Counted from the first letter of the stretch, positions 24,949-34,490 are shown. The stretch is DNA of 64,000 nt from Chitinophagaceae bacterium PMP191F (GCA_001302245.1 LGYU01000013.1:124001-188000); one strand, 5' to 3'. Notes: generated from the sequence alone by a model not told the origin. Made by a program: numbers and translations.

Positions 24949-26469
24949 TTATCTTGTTGGTATCTCGAGCGTTAAATCTCTTTTCAACATGTCGTTGCGA
25001 TTGGCCATATCCCACGCTGTATAGAATACCAGTTTGGCTCTTTTGGCCATAATATCGTAATTGATCTTATCAGGCGTATCAGAGGGTTTGTGATAGTCCT
25101 TATGGATGCCATCAAAATAGAAAATGATGGGCACTCCTTTACGGGCAAAGTTGTAGTGGTCGCTGCGGAAATAGATACGTTCTTTATCGTTCGGATCATT
25201 GAACTTGTAATCCAGTTCCAGTTTGGTGTACTTTTTATTGGTTGTTTCGCTGATAGGTTTCAGATCGGTGCTCAGCTTATCATCACCTACCACATATACG
25301 TAATTGGTAGAATCACCATGGTTACGGTTGGGGTCAATACGTCCGATCATGTCAATATTCAGGTCAACAGTGGTTTTATCCAGCGGGTATACAGGATGTT
25401 CGCTGTAATATTGTGAACCCCACAATCCTTTTTCTTCACCGGATACTGTCATGAATACAATGCTTCTGCGGGGACCTTTACCGGCAGCTTTGGCCTTTAC
25501 AAATGCTTCTGCAATTTCAATTACGCTAACAGTGCCGGAACCATCGTCATCAGCACCATAGTATACTACCGTATCTCTTTTACCCAGGTGATCGTAGTGT
25601 GCCGTGATGAATACGTATTCATCTTTTTTATCTGTTCCTTCCAGTAATCCCAGTACGTTGCTGCTGTGCAGTTGCAATACTGTTTTTTTAATATCCAGCA
25701 TTACTTCTGCTGTATATGATTTGGCAACGGCTGTTCCGTTTTTGCTGGCTTCAGCAGCAGTTGTATAATCTGCTCCCATAATAGCCTGTGCTATCTGCGA
25801 TGAAATGGTGAATGTATTAGGATAAATGGTTTTCTTAAATCCATTCATAGTAGGGTTGCCCTTGGTAGCTACAGCCCTGCGCGGAAAATTATCGCCTACC
25901 ATTAATACGGCTACTGCTCCGTTTTTCTGTGCAGCTTCCTGGATGGAGTAGGGATTGAACATCCGTTGTCTGCCTGCCTGTGGTGCAGGTGCGGTGCCGG
26001 GGAATACCAGTACAATTTTGCCCTGTACGTTTACATTTTTATAGTCATTGCGACTGGAATCGCTGATACCTCCGCCTACAAAAACTACTTCGCTGCCAAA
26101 TAAAGTGGCAGAATAACTGGCGGCAAGACTTACCACAAAATCTTTGTTCAGTTCAAATGTCTGACCATTTACCTGCAGGGAAGCGCCTGTCAGTGAATCC
26201 TGGTAAACGGGATATTGCAGTTGGTAGCTGCCTTTGTTGCCGGGCAACAGACCCATTGCTTTGAATTGATTTTCAATGTAAGCTGCTGCTTTACGTTGTC
26301 CTTCGGTAGCGGTTTCGCGACCTTCCATTTCCTTACTGGCAACAATGTACAGATGCCTTTTCAGATCCTCTTCTGTAATCGTGTTGGCAAATGGCTGTGG
26401 ATTAGCAACCTTCTGCGCCAACGCAGTGGCTGATGGTGCTAATGCCAGGGCCAGGAGTAACTTTCTCAT
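24949..26469 (-). CDS. M28-family zinc aminopeptidase, exported
   Basis: A 506-residue protein with signal peptide MRKLLLALALAPSATALAQ. A PA-type domain (~residues 130-230) lies within the first half. The M28 catalytic domain has the zinc-ligand set: ITAHYDHLG (His), YGADDDGSGTVSVIEIAEAF (Asp), SGEEKGLWGS (catalytic Glu plus ligand Glu), NIDMIGRID (Asp) and DYHKPSDT (His). It probably removes N-terminal residues from peptides in the periplasm or outside the cell. It is preceded by an exact -7 box 23 nt upstream and ended by a strong terminator, so it is monocistronic. Confidence 0.93.
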   Translation of the reverse strand: MRKLLLALALAPSATALAQKVANPQPFANTITEEDLKRHLYIVASKEMEGRETATEGQRKAAAYIENQFKAMGLLPGNKGSYQLQYPVYQDSLTGASLQVNGQTFELNKDFVVSLAASYSATLFGSEVVFVGGGISDSSRNDYKNVNVQGKIVLVFPGTAPAPQAGRQRMFNPYSIQEAAQKNGAVAVLMVGDNFPRRAVATKGNPTMNGFKKTIYPNTFTISSQIAQAIMGADYTTAAEASKNGTAVAKSYTAEVMLDIKKTVLQLHSSNVLGLLEGTDKKDEYVFITAHYDHLGKRDTVVYYGADDDGSGTVSVIEIAEAFVKAKAAGKGPRRSIVFMTVSGEEKGLWGSQYYSEHPVYPLDKTTVDLNIDMIGRIDPNRNHGDSTNYVYVVGDDKLSTDLKPISETTNKKYTKLELDYKFNDPNDKERIYFRSDHYNFARKGVPIIFYFDGIHKDYHKPSDTPDKINYDIMAKRAKLVFYTAWDMANRNDMLKRDLTLEIPTR

Positions 26470-26491
26470 GATAGAATTTTGTTTATGCTTT

Positions 26492-26499
26492 CAAAAATA
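26492..26499 (-). promoter_or_regulatory. -7 promoter box of the M28 peptidase gene
   Basis: TATTTTTG on the minus strand matches TAnnTTTG; the 3' end of the box is 22 nt from the ATG. Confidence 0.6.
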
Positions 26500-26593
26500 G
26501 GGTAGTTATAGTGGTTGTAGCTGCCATCTGTGTAAAAGTCCGGAGAATGAAGTCTGAAGTCAGGCAAGTCCGGAATACGGGAAGTCGGAAAGT

Positions 26594-26823
26594 CCGGAAG
26601 CAATAACGTTCGCAAAGCCGCAAAATAGCAACAGGCTTAAAAGTTAATAAGGATTCGCGCGCTGCTGATGCTAATACCTGGCACCTTTCTTCGTGTTTTT
26701 GTGGTTCTAAAAAAGCGCGGATGAAGATATAAAGTGCGGTGAGCAAATACAGCAGCAATCAATCACGATTGACGCCTCACGTTGCACCTTTCACGCTTTA
26801 CGTCTTCTAAAACCCGAAACTTC
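26594..26823 (-). repeat. Dispersed intergenic repeat, copy A
   Basis: The minus strand of this segment aligns end to end with the plus strand of 61209-61471. Shared blocks in order are gaagtttcgggttt, gaagacgt, cgtgaggcgtca, ctgctgtatttgctcaccgc, cacgaagaaaggtgc, tattagca, aatccttattaacttttand cctgttnctantt. The segment between the blocks differs by small indels. It occupies most of the gap between the ABC-F gene and the M28 gene. It has no open frame and no transposase, and resembles a non-autonomous intergenic element. Confidence 0.7.
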
Positions 26824-26838
26824 AAACATGATATCCGC

Positions 26839-28725
26839 TTATGCTTCCATCTCACTCAGTTCCAGCCAACGCAGCTCTTTTTCATCCAGCGCGTTGGTGA
26901 TCTCTGTAATGCGGGTGGTTAGTTGTTGTAGTTCTTCAAAAGGCAGATTGCTGCTGTTCAGTTTTGCGTGAATGTTTTCTTTTTCTTCGCCCAGGCTTTT
27001 GATCTCTTTTTCCAGCAGTTCAAATTCACGTTTTTCCTTGTACGACATCCGCTTTTTTTCTATGGCAACAGCGGCTGCAACAGGTTTTTCTGCTACAACA
27101 GGTTTAGCGTTTTTACTTTCTGCTTTTTCTTCTTCGTCTTTCTGCCATATCCTGTATTGGGTATAGTTGCCCGGAAAATCGCGCACTTCACCCTGTCCTT
27201 CAAATACAAACAGGTGGTCTACCAGCCTGTCCATGAAATAACGGTCGTGCGATACAATAAGCAGACAACCCTGGAAGTCGCTCAGGAAGTTCTCTAATAC
27301 TGCCAGTGTAGGCAGATCCAGATCGTTGGTAGGTTCGTCCAGTATCAGGAAGTTGGGATTGCGAAAAAGTACAGACAGCAATAGCAGCCTGCGTTTTTCA
27401 CCACCGCTTAATTTAGAGATATAAGTGTATTGTTGTTCAGGAGGAAACAGGAACAATTGTAAAAACTGGGCGGCACTCAACGAGCCTCCGCCTGCCAGCG
27501 GAAAACTTTCTGCTATGTTTTTTACATATTCAATTACGCGCATGTCTTCTTTCCAGGAAAGACCTTGCTGTGAGTAATTGCCAAAAATAATGGTTTCGCC
27601 AATATTGATCTTCCCGCTGTCTGGTTGCTCCAATCCCTGCAGAATATTGATAAAAGTTGATTTTCCCACGCCATTCTTGCCTACCACGCCTGCACGTTCT
27701 CCCTTTTTGAACGTATAGTCGAAGCCTTTCAATAATATTTTTTCTCCGTAGGATTTATACACTTTTTTCATTTCCACTACCTTGCCGCCAAGCCTGCTCA
27801 TTTTCATCTGCAGTTGCAATTGCTCATCTTCTATTTTCTGTTTGGCTTTGGATTCAATGGCGTAGAAATTATCCTGCCTGCTTTTACTTTTGGTAGTTCT
27901 GGCTTTGGGCTGCTTACGCATCCATTCCAGTTCTTTGCGGTAGGTGTTCCTTGCCTTGTCAATACTGGCTGTATCACTTTCTATGCGTGCAGCTTTCTTT
28001 TCAAGGTAATTTTCATAATCGCCTTTATAAACATACATAGTACTGTTGTCCAGTTCCCATATTTCTTCAGAAACATTGTCCAGGAAGTAGCGATCATGGG
28101 TTACCAGCAGCAGGGTAATATGTTGTTGATTGAGATAATATTCCAGCCATTCCACCATTTCCACATCAAGATGGTTGGTAGGTTCGTCCATGATCAGCAG
28201 AACATGTTTGTGCCCAAAACCGATATCAATAAGTGTTTTAGCCAGCGCAATACGTTTACGTTGTCCGCCTGAAAGGGTATTGACAGGTTGTTGGAGTTGA
28301 TGAATATTCAGTTTGCTGAGGATCTGTTTTACATTGCTGTCAAAATCCCAGGCACCCATATCGTCCATTTTTACAATGGCAGCGCCCAGTTCTTCGGGAT
28401 TGCCCGATTCGCTGGCAGCTTCATATTCCTTAATAGCTTTGATAACAGGGTGATTGTGCTGGAAAATATTATCCAGTACGGAAAGATCTTCTTTGAAGCC
28501 CGGTTCCTGTTCAAACAGGGTAACGGTTACGTCTTTATTGATCCACACGGTGCCTTTGTCGGCTGTTTCTTTACCGGCCAGTATTTTTAGCAGGGTAGAT
28601 TTGCCGCTTCCGTTGCGGGCTATGAGGGCAATTTTATCACCCTCTTCAATATGGAACGAAATACCATCGAACAAAGGCTTAATGCCATAAGATTTTCCCA
28701 ATCCTTCAACTGAAACGTAATGCAT
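26839..28725 (-). CDS. uup: ABC-F family ATPase, Uup-like
   Basis: A 628-residue protein with two ABC domains and no membrane domain. Domain 1: Walker A ARNGSGKST, signature LSGGQRKRIALAKTL, Walker B LLIMDEPTNHLD. Domain 2: GKNGVGKST, LSGGEKRRLLLLSVL, FLILDEPTNDLD. An inter-domain linker with charged helices (~225-315) is followed at the end by a coiled coil (~555-628, KKRMSYKEKREFELLEKEIK) as in Uup. ABC-F proteins act at the ribosome; Uup also affects DNA-related processes. The -7 box TATCTTTG ends 4 nt before the ATG, so a leaderless mRNA is predicted. Confidence 0.9.
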   Translation of the reverse strand: MHYVSVEGLGKSYGIKPLFDGISFHIEEGDKIALIARNGSGKSTLLKILAGKETADKGTVWINKDVTVTLFEQEPGFKEDLSVLDNIFQHNHPVIKAIKEYEAASESGNPEELGAAIVKMDDMGAWDFDSNVKQILSKLNIHQLQQPVNTLSGGQRKRIALAKTLIDIGFGHKHVLLIMDEPTNHLDVEMVEWLEYYLNQQHITLLLVTHDRYFLDNVSEEIWELDNSTMYVYKGDYENYLEKKAARIESDTASIDKARNTYRKELEWMRKQPKARTTKSKSRQDNFYAIESKAKQKIEDEQLQLQMKMSRLGGKVVEMKKVYKSYGEKILLKGFDYTFKKGERAGVVGKNGVGKSTFINILQGLEQPDSGKINIGETIIFGNYSQQGLSWKEDMRVIEYVKNIAESFPLAGGGSLSAAQFLQLFLFPPEQQYTYISKLSGGEKRRLLLLSVLFRNPNFLILDEPTNDLDLPTLAVLENFLSDFQGCLLIVSHDRYFMDRLVDHLFVFEGQGEVRDFPGNYTQYRIWQKDEEEKAESKNAKPVVAEKPVAAAVAIEKKRMSYKEKREFELLEKEIKSLGEEKENIHAKLNSSNLPFEELQQLTTRITEITNALDEKELRWLELSEMEA

Positions 28726-28729
28726 GGCG

Positions 28730-28737
28730 CAAAGATA
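28730..28737 (-). promoter_or_regulatory. -7 promoter box of the ABC-F gene
   Basis: TATCTTTG on the minus strand matches TAnnTTTG and lies 4 nt from the ATG at 28725. Confidence 0.65.
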
Positions 28738-29031
28738 GGTGAGCAGTTGTGAATCGTAAAATGAACCGTTTGCTTTGAGTATATAGTGAAGATTTTAACA
28801 GTTTAAGTGCTTATATAAACATCATTCAACCGGAAATTTTTTGTCGTTGGGTGTTTCGCCCACCGGAATATGATGAAAAGCATTTTAACTGTCCGCGTGC
28901 ACTGGCAACATTAATATAGCGCGGGAATTATGTATATACTTATCAGTAACTTTTTTTTTCATTAACAGGTTATTCATGTACGAATCAATAGTTTTGCCGC
29001 ATCATTTATCTATTTTGCCTGTAATAACCTT
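28738..29031. other. Divergent intergenic region, no gene
   Basis: AT-rich spacer between the ABC-F gene and the histidine kinase gene. The plus strand holds a near-consensus TATTTTGC about 18 nt before the kinase ATG. Nothing else was recognised. Confidence 0.4.
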
Positions 29032-30276
29032 ATGAGAATACCTTTACCTCCGTCTGTGAAACTGGCTTTGGTGTTTCTGCTGTTTGGTGTCTGTTGGGTA
29101 CTATTTTCAGATGCTATTGCTTTATGGTTTACGCGCGATAATTTTCAGTTGTACAGCTCTGTGCAGCATTATAAAGGTCTTTTGCTGGTAATTATATTTT
29201 CAGTATTTGTTTATCTCATTTGCCGTTCCCTGTATCGTAAACAGGAAGATGCGCTTCTGCGCTACCGTTTGCTGAGCATGGCTACCCGTGATGCGATCTG
29301 GGATTTTAACCTGGTTACCAAAGAATGTTATACCAACCAGATGGCCAAAGATCTGTTCGGTTATCCTGATAGCGATATGAAGGACAATTATTCCTGGTGG
29401 ACCAGCAACCTGCATCCTGAAGATAAAGCACGCGTGGTGGAATGTATGGACAATGCTATCAGAAATGGCGGCACTGTATGGCAGGACGAATACCGCTTCC
29501 GTTGTTATGACGGGCATTATAAGCTGATCTTTGACAGGGGATTCATTATGCGCACACCGGAAGGAAACCCTTACAGGTTACTAGGTGCTATGCAGGATGT
29601 TACAGAGCAACGGCGTTTGCAGCAACAACTGACAGAAAAAGAGATCCGCCACCAGCATGAAATGGCGGTAAGCATTTTACAGGCAGAAGAAGATGAACGT
29701 AAAAAACTTGCTGCAGAACTGCATGATAATATCAACCAATTGCTGGGAGTAGTGAAGCTATACCTGCTGCATGCACGTAAAAATCCGGCCATGAGCGAAG
29801 AACTGCTGGTAAAGGGTTCTGATTACATTGCCCAGGTCATTGAAGAGATCCGTCGTTTATCGCGTTCGTTGCAGCCGCCGGCACTGGCAAGCCAGAGTTT
29901 GCTGGATTGCATACGTACGGTCATTGCATCTATACAGGAAGTAAAACAGATCCGTATTGAACTGGAAGCAGGGCAATTTGATGAACAACTGATACCCGAA
30001 GGTAAAAAACTGATGATGTACCGTATTATCCAGGAGCAACTGAACAATGTACTGAAACATTCAGATGCTGATTTTGTGATCATCAGTATTGCTTACAATG
30101 GCAAGGCAGTGTACCTGTCTATCCGCGATAATGGTGTTGGATTTGATACCAGTAAATACACAACCGGCATTGGCTTCAGTAATATCCGCAATCGTATTGA
30201 AGTATTTAACGGCAACATGCAGATCAGCTCTGCGCCGGGCGAAGGATGTACGCTGGCCGTAGAGTTTGCCGTATAA
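29032..30276 (+). CDS. PAS-domain sensor histidine kinase (NarL-type, HisKA_3)
   Basis: A 414-residue membrane kinase. Two membrane helices lie at ~10-32 and ~45-65, enclosing a short periplasmic loop. The PAS fold (~80-195) contains AIWDFNLVTKECYTNQMAKD, LHPEDKARVVECM and YRFRCYDGHYKLIFDRG. The dimerisation/phosphoacceptor helix is ERKKLAAELHDNINQLLGVV with His in ELHDN (~residue 233), the HisKA_3 pattern. The HATPase domain has EQLNNVLKHSDADF (N box) and IRDNGVGFDTS with GIGFSNIRNRIE (G boxes). Such kinases pair with LuxR-type response regulators; none is adjacent, so this is an orphan. Confidence 0.9.
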   Translation: MRIPLPPSVKLALVFLLFGVCWVLFSDAIALWFTRDNFQLYSSVQHYKGLLLVIIFSVFVYLICRSLYRKQEDALLRYRLLSMATRDAIWDFNLVTKECYTNQMAKDLFGYPDSDMKDNYSWWTSNLHPEDKARVVECMDNAIRNGGTVWQDEYRFRCYDGHYKLIFDRGFIMRTPEGNPYRLLGAMQDVTEQRRLQQQLTEKEIRHQHEMAVSILQAEEDERKKLAAELHDNINQLLGVVKLYLLHARKNPAMSEELLVKGSDYIAQVIEEIRRLSRSLQPPALASQSLLDCIRTVIASIQEVKQIRIELEAGQFDEQLIPEGKKLMMYRIIQEQLNNVLKHSDADFVIISIAYNGKAVYLSIRDNGVGFDTSKYTTGIGFSNIRNRIEVFNGNMQISSAPGEGCTLAVEFAV

Positions 30277-30278
30277 TG

Positions 30279-30362
30279 TTGTAGGTAATAAGTTGTAAGT
30301 TATAAGTAAGGAGTCATTTCCTGTATTTCAAACCTATAACTTACTACCTGGCACTTATAACC
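30279..30362. repeat. Word-like inverted repeat between convergent genes
   Basis: Left arm 30279-30312 (variants of gtaggtaataagttgtaagt and tataagta) and right arm 30331-30362 (acctataacttactacctgg, cacttataacc) are imperfect complements. They form a long AT-rich hairpin between the kinase and amidohydrolase stop codons. Related text occurs at 35391-35520 and 40571-40697. Confidence 0.55.
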
Positions 30363-30366
30363 AGCT

Positions 30367-32103
30367 TTACTCACTGAAATACACCTTCACAATCTTTCCA
30401 TTCTCAATTTTGTAGATGGCGATGGCTTCGACCGGTTTATTGTCAAAGCCGGTTACACGTTCATGATCAATTACGGTATTGCCCTGTACAATGCGGTTCA
30501 CCAACTGGCAATGGAGGTTTTTGATGTTGGTAAATACAGTGCCATACTGCTTGCGCATGTTTTCCTTACCATTCATCAGCAGTTTGCCGGAGTTCAGATC
30601 GTATAACTGCACGGAATCGCTGTAGGGAGCCAGAAAAGCTTCCAGGTTCCTGTTGTTATAGGCATTCAGTTGTTGCTGGGCCAGTATTTCCGGTGTTACG
30701 GGTAATAACTGAGCTGGCTTTATGGGTACGCCGCGATGGATAACGGTGTTGAGATTGGCAGGAATATTAATGTCCTGTGTAGGATCTTTTTCCAGCAGCA
30801 ACAGGTCGGCTATTTTACCCTTTTCAATGCTGCCGTAGTCCTTATCCTTGCCAAAGCCTTTTGCGGCATTGATAGTGGCTGACAGTATAATTTCCCAGTT
30901 GGAAAGTCCGGCTTGCTGCATGGCCAGTAATTCATCGTGAAAAGAGGCGGCATGCTGGGTGCCGATATTACCGGCATCGGTACCTGATACAATGCGGATG
31001 CCTGCCTGTTGTGCCAGTTTAAGATTGATAGCCATCGTAGTATCTTCTTTGGCAGGTATTATGAACCGCTCGCGCATTTTTTTATAATCAAAAGGTGGCT
31101 TGCTGAGATGCTGGAGATCTGTCAGGCTACCCAGCATAAAGGGATCTGAGTAAGTAAAATCATGCGCGCTGAAATCGAACTGCTGTGTAAAAGTGCGGTT
31201 ATAGTTCTGCGCCACTACCAGCGTGGGGATATAGGTAATGGCTTTGCTTTTCAGCAATTGCAACATTTCGGGCGTTAGCTGTTTGTCTTCCACGCTGTGT
31301 ACCAGTATGTCTGCACCTGCTTCTACGGCCAGCCGGGCGGTTTCAAATTCTGTAGCGTGTACAGCCACTTTCAGGCCATTGCTATGACTTTCATCGATAG
31401 TAGCCTGTACAATGGGAAGTGTGCTGCTGGCCGGTTGTCCGGGCAGTACGATATACCATATTTTAATAAAATCCGGTTTATAAGGCAATTGTTTTTTTAC
31501 CAGGTCGCGGGCTTCCTGGGGTGTTGTCACTTTTACGATCGGAGGATCTTTTTTGTCCAGGTTCATGGGCAGGTAAGTGGAGATCAGCGGGCCTGTTACA
31601 AAAGCTGTAGGCGCCATTGCCGAACTGTTCACTTTATCGCGGATGGCAAAATTAGACATGGGGCCGCCTACATCAATCACTGTGGTGATGCCGCAGGCAA
31701 GATAGCGTGCCATCAACTGGTCCAGGTGGTCTTTGATCCACTGCTGATCTTTTTCATAAGGGTAAACACTGTTCAGGTTCACTGCGTCGGGGCGTGTATA
31801 CAATCCGCCGCTCTGGAAAAAATGTATGTGTGCATCTGTCATGCCGGGCATGGCATATTTCCCCGTAGCATCTATTATGGTAGCGTTGGCCGGGATCTTT
31901 ACTTTTTTAAAAGGACCGGTTGCGGTAATGCGGTTACTGTCTATCAGAATGGTTTGATCAGGGTCTATTTTGCCGGTGATCACGTTTACAATACCGGTAT
32001 GGGTAATGGCAACAGGAGTGTTGGGCTGGCTGGTGGCAGTAGTTTGTGCCTGGTGCTGCAGGGGTCCATACAGCAAAACAGCCGTCAGCAGGTATTTTAT
32101 CAT
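30367..32103 (-). CDS. Exported amidohydrolase fused to a SnoaL/NTF2-like domain
   Basis: A 578-residue protein with an N-terminal signal peptide (residues 1-20, MIKYLLTAVLLYGPLQHQAQ). The amidohydrolase TIM barrel (~30-450) has AMPGMTDAHIHFFQSG (HxH metal site), HATEFETARLAVEAGADILV and VHS (third and fourth His) and IVSGTDAGN (catalytic Asp). IADLLLLEKDP ends the imidazolonepropionase-like region. Residues ~465-578 form an NTF2-like domain (AYNNRNLEAFLAPYSDSVQL, GKENMRKQYGTVF). The enzyme hydrolyses C-N bonds of small substrates in the periplasm; the substrate is unknown. The fused domain may bind a ligand. Confidence 0.85.
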   Translation of the reverse strand: MIKYLLTAVLLYGPLQHQAQTTATSQPNTPVAITHTGIVNVITGKIDPDQTILIDSNRITATGPFKKVKIPANATIIDATGKYAMPGMTDAHIHFFQSGGLYTRPDAVNLNSVYPYEKDQQWIKDHLDQLMARYLACGITTVIDVGGPMSNFAIRDKVNSSAMAPTAFVTGPLISTYLPMNLDKKDPPIVKVTTPQEARDLVKKQLPYKPDFIKIWYIVLPGQPASSTLPIVQATIDESHSNGLKVAVHATEFETARLAVEAGADILVHSVEDKQLTPEMLQLLKSKAITYIPTLVVAQNYNRTFTQQFDFSAHDFTYSDPFMLGSLTDLQHLSKPPFDYKKMRERFIIPAKEDTTMAINLKLAQQAGIRIVSGTDAGNIGTQHAASFHDELLAMQQAGLSNWEIILSATINAAKGFGKDKDYGSIEKGKIADLLLLEKDPTQDINIPANLNTVIHRGVPIKPAQLLPVTPEILAQQQLNAYNNRNLEAFLAPYSDSVQLYDLNSGKLLMNGKENMRKQYGTVFTNIKNLHCQLVNRIVQGNTVIDHERVTGFDNKPVEAIAIYKIENGKIVKVYFSE

Positions 32104-32147
32104 GCTATGAAGTTAATAAAGCTGTCACACAGGCGCAATAAAAAAAA

Positions 32148-32168
32148 CGCTGCAACCAGGTTGCAGCG
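32148..32168 (-). terminator. Rho-independent terminator of the cytochrome gene
   Basis: CGCTGCAACC (32148-32157) and GGTTGCAGCG (32159-32168) form a near-perfect stem; on the minus strand it is followed by a T run (A tract 32139-32147). Confidence 0.85.
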
Positions 32169-32225
32169 GCGGATAAGATGAGTCGATTACTGTATGAGTT
32201 TTGCTATATGCTGAGATTGTGCTAT

Positions 32226-32852
32226 TTATTTTTTAGCCAGTTTCATAGCTTCATCCGGGGTAGCAGGAGCAGGCACACGGTTCTGAACCGGCGGCAACGC
32301 TTTCAGATACGTAAATAAAGCTTTCAGGTCTTCGTCTTCCATTTTACCAATTCCCTGCCAGGGCATTGGAGGAAGAATAGGACGGCCGCCATCCTGCCCC
32401 AGGTGTTTACCGGTGCGCATTGCGTTTACAAAGTTTTCTTCTGTCCAGGCGCCGATACCGGTTGCAGAGTCGGGAGTAAGATTAGCTGAATAAGTAATAC
32501 CCCACGGACCCGCAAAGGTTGTACCATCAGCTCCGAATGAAATCCAGTAACCGGGTTTCAGGGTAGTAGCATCAAAAGGCGGTAACTGCATTTGTCCGGG
32601 GTGACCCGATAACAGGTGTGCAGAGTCAATAACAGGGCCCTGCGGTGTAAGGTTTTTGGGAGAGTGGCAGTCATTACAACCACCTACTGTTACCAGGTAT
32701 TTGCCACGGCTGATCAGTTCACCCTGTGACAGTTCTTTTTTCTGTGCAACGGGTTCAGGCTTACTTTCTGCGCTTGTACATCCAGTTTGTAAACAGGCAG
32801 CGGTTATTACCAGGCCACATATAGTGGCGCCCAGTATCCATTTTGTTTGCAT
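32226..32852 (-). CDS. Mono-heme c-type cytochrome lipoprotein
   Basis: A 208-residue protein. The leader MQTKWILGATICGLVITAAC continues to LQTGC, giving a lipobox with Cys25 (Cys20 is a less likely site). The heme motif is CNDCH at residues 59-63 within LVTVGGCNDCHSPKN. The distal Met ligand is probably in ILPPMPWQGIGKM (~166-176). WTEENFVNAMRTGKHLGQDG and LKALFTYLKALPP are typical of the small diheme-dehydrogenase-associated cytochrome family. It would carry electrons on the periplasmic face of a membrane. No partner dehydrogenase is adjacent. Confidence 0.9.
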   Translation of the reverse strand: MQTKWILGATICGLVITAACLQTGCTSAESKPEPVAQKKELSQGELISRGKYLVTVGGCNDCHSPKNLTPQGPVIDSAHLLSGHPGQMQLPPFDATTLKPGYWISFGADGTTFAGPWGITYSANLTPDSATGIGAWTEENFVNAMRTGKHLGQDGGRPILPPMPWQGIGKMEDEDLKALFTYLKALPPVQNRVPAPATPDEAMKLAKK

Positions 32853-32944
32853 AATATACAGTGTTTATAGTTCAGTAAAGAATAAGGCCCATCCCACGGT
32901 GATATGTAGCACGCTGCAGGTGGTTATTTTTTTATATAACGGGG

Positions 32945-32952
32945 CAAATGTA
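32945..32952 (-). promoter_or_regulatory. -7 promoter box of the cytochrome gene
   Basis: TACATTTG on the minus strand matches TAnnTTTG, giving a leader of about 90 nt. Confidence 0.5.
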
Positions 32953-33043
32953 GCTGCGGGAAGTAATTGCCGCTAACTGAATAAGCACGAACTGTTGTAA
33001 ACGCTGTATGAATCCGTAGTTAATATTGCTGAAGTGAAGCGGG

Positions 33044-33538
33044 TCAGGAGTTGATAACATTGGTAATGCGGAGATTCCTGTTGCGGAGGTCAATACCACC
33101 TTCCAGGATGGACTTCAGGTTGGCCAGGTAAAAGGTCCAGCCGGCGCTACAGTCCAGGTAAATGCTCATCCGTTGCGTATCATCTTCCAGGCTGATCTCC
33201 TGCGTCAGCTCGCAAATAGTTTCCTGCTCTTCTTCTTTTACCAGTACTGTAACCATGCAATTGCCGCTGAACATAAACCGGAAACTATCTTTGCCATTGG
33301 CTGTAATGACCTGTCTTTCTTCACGGGCATTGTCGTCGTACCCGTGCCATAGCCACAAAAAGGAATCACCTGCCTGCACGGGTTCGTTGCGCTGACGTTC
33401 ATTACCGCGGCTATCAGTAAAACCTGCAAACCGTAAAAACCATGATTCCAGTGCGTTTTGTGAGGTCCAGGCGTCGTATACTGCCTGTACAGAAGCCTTT
33501 ACAGGAATGCGTTTGGTGAATTTCTGCCAGTTATTCAT
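33044..33538 (-). CDS. SRPBCC / AHSA1-like domain protein
   Basis: A 164-residue START-like protein. It opens FTKRIPVKASVQAVYDAWTS, has WFLRFAGF and FLWLWHGYDDNAREERQV in the beta-sheet, and ends with YLDCSAGWTFYLANLKSILE, the long C-terminal helix with the GW....L..LK.....G pattern of Bacteroidota SRPBCC proteins (AHA1/ATPase-activator-homologue-like). It binds a hydrophobic ligand or a chaperone; the ligand is unknown. It lies 52 nt downstream of the DnaJ-domain gene on the same strand, and the two are probably one operon. The link between a J-domain and an AHSA1-like protein is suggestive of chaperone work but unproven. Confidence 0.85.
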   Translation of the reverse strand: MNNWQKFTKRIPVKASVQAVYDAWTSQNALESWFLRFAGFTDSRGNERQRNEPVQAGDSFLWLWHGYDDNAREERQVITANGKDSFRFMFSGNCMVTVLVKEEEQETICELTQEISLEDDTQRMSIYLDCSAGWTFYLANLKSILEGGIDLRNRNLRITNVINS

Positions 33539-33590
33539 GGTAAATGTTTTTATTGTTCAGACAATTGAGCAACGTGCTGCGGCATGATGA

Positions 33591-34241
33591 CTACTTTGCT
33601 ATAGCATACATCAGCCAGCAGATAAAAGCAGTGAGCACCACTACTACAATCCATTTGTACCTGTCCCATTGCTCGCGTTGCTTTTTGCGCTGCAATGCTG
33701 TGGCAATGGATTCTTTTATTTCTTTATCGTTAGCGTCAATGCGCAGAAAAAGTTCGTTCAGCGGCAACTGGTAACGCAGCGGCAGGGGAGTGGTGGCGTG
33801 CAACAGGTTACGGATCACAGAGCGCTTCAGCGTAGTATCGGCCTGTTGCTGCAATATGCCAATGGTAGTATCGGTAAGCAGTTGGCGGATATGCCCGCTG
33901 ATCAGGTCGTAGTTCACCCGGAATATACTGATGGAATCAATGTAATCTTTGATCAGGCGGCTTTCTGCCAATATTTCAACCGGTGTTAATGACCTTTGCA
34001 CAAATGATTGACCTGCACTGCGGATATACCAGCGTTGGTAATGGTATTCCTCGCGGCGCTTTACATCGGAAAGTATTTCGTAAGCCTCCTGTATTTCAGT
34101 GAACCGTGCCGTAGACTGGTAATTGCCGTTGTTCTTATCAGGATGGTATTGCAGCGCAAGTTTACGGAAGGCTTTTTTGATCTCCTGTTGTGTGGCCGAA
34201 GGTGGAATGCCCAGCGTTGTATAGTAGTCTTTTACCAGCAT
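33591..34241 (-). CDS. DnaJ-domain protein with C-terminal membrane anchor
   Basis: A 216-residue protein. The J domain spans residues 1-70 and has YHPDKNNG with the HPD motif required to stimulate Hsp70 ATPase. The middle is helical and unfamiliar. A single hydrophobic helix near the C-terminus ([18 protein letters not shown]) makes it a tail-anchored protein with the J domain in the cytoplasm. The start at 34241 gives [11 protein letters not shown], aligned with J-domain starts; the longer frame is not needed. A -7 box (34254-34261) ends 12 nt upstream. The likely partner is DnaK at the inner membrane. Confidence 0.88.
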   Translation of the reverse strand: MLVKDYYTTLGIPPSATQQEIKKAFRKLALQYHPDKNNGNYQSTARFTEIQEAYEILSDVKRREEYHYQRWYIRSAGQSFVQRSLTPVEILAESRLIKDYIDSISIFRVNYDLISGHIRQLLTDTTIGILQQQADTTLKRSVIRNLLHATTPLPLRYQLPLNELFLRIDANDKEIKESIATALQRKKQREQWDRYKWIVVVVLTAFICWLMYAIAK

Positions 34242-34253
34242 GTTCCGGAAGAA

Positions 34254-34261
34254 CAAAATTA
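34254..34261 (-). promoter_or_regulatory. -7 promoter box of the J-domain gene
   Basis: TAATTTTG on the minus strand matches TAnnTTTG and supports the ATG at 34241. Confidence 0.55.
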
Positions 34262-34490
34262 CGGCCTGTGGCACGAAGTCAGAAATCTGATATCAATAAG
34301 TGAGGGGAGGGTGGGATTCCCGATTTAACTTTTTACTTTTTACCGGAACAAGTATCTAAGCAGTAAGGGCTTTCCGTGCCGATACGGACAGCTTACAGTT
34401 GTGGAAAAACTACCGGTGGATACCGGTAACCGAGGCACAACAAAATGTTATTATGTACGTTTACAGATAAGTTTTTTATTGTTGTTCTAT

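Noticed and set aside
31297-32181. Long plus-strand open frame opposite the amidohydrolase
   Set aside because: Cys/His/Tyr-heavy translation without motifs, fully antisense to a clear enzyme gene, no promoter box; it is a shadow frame.
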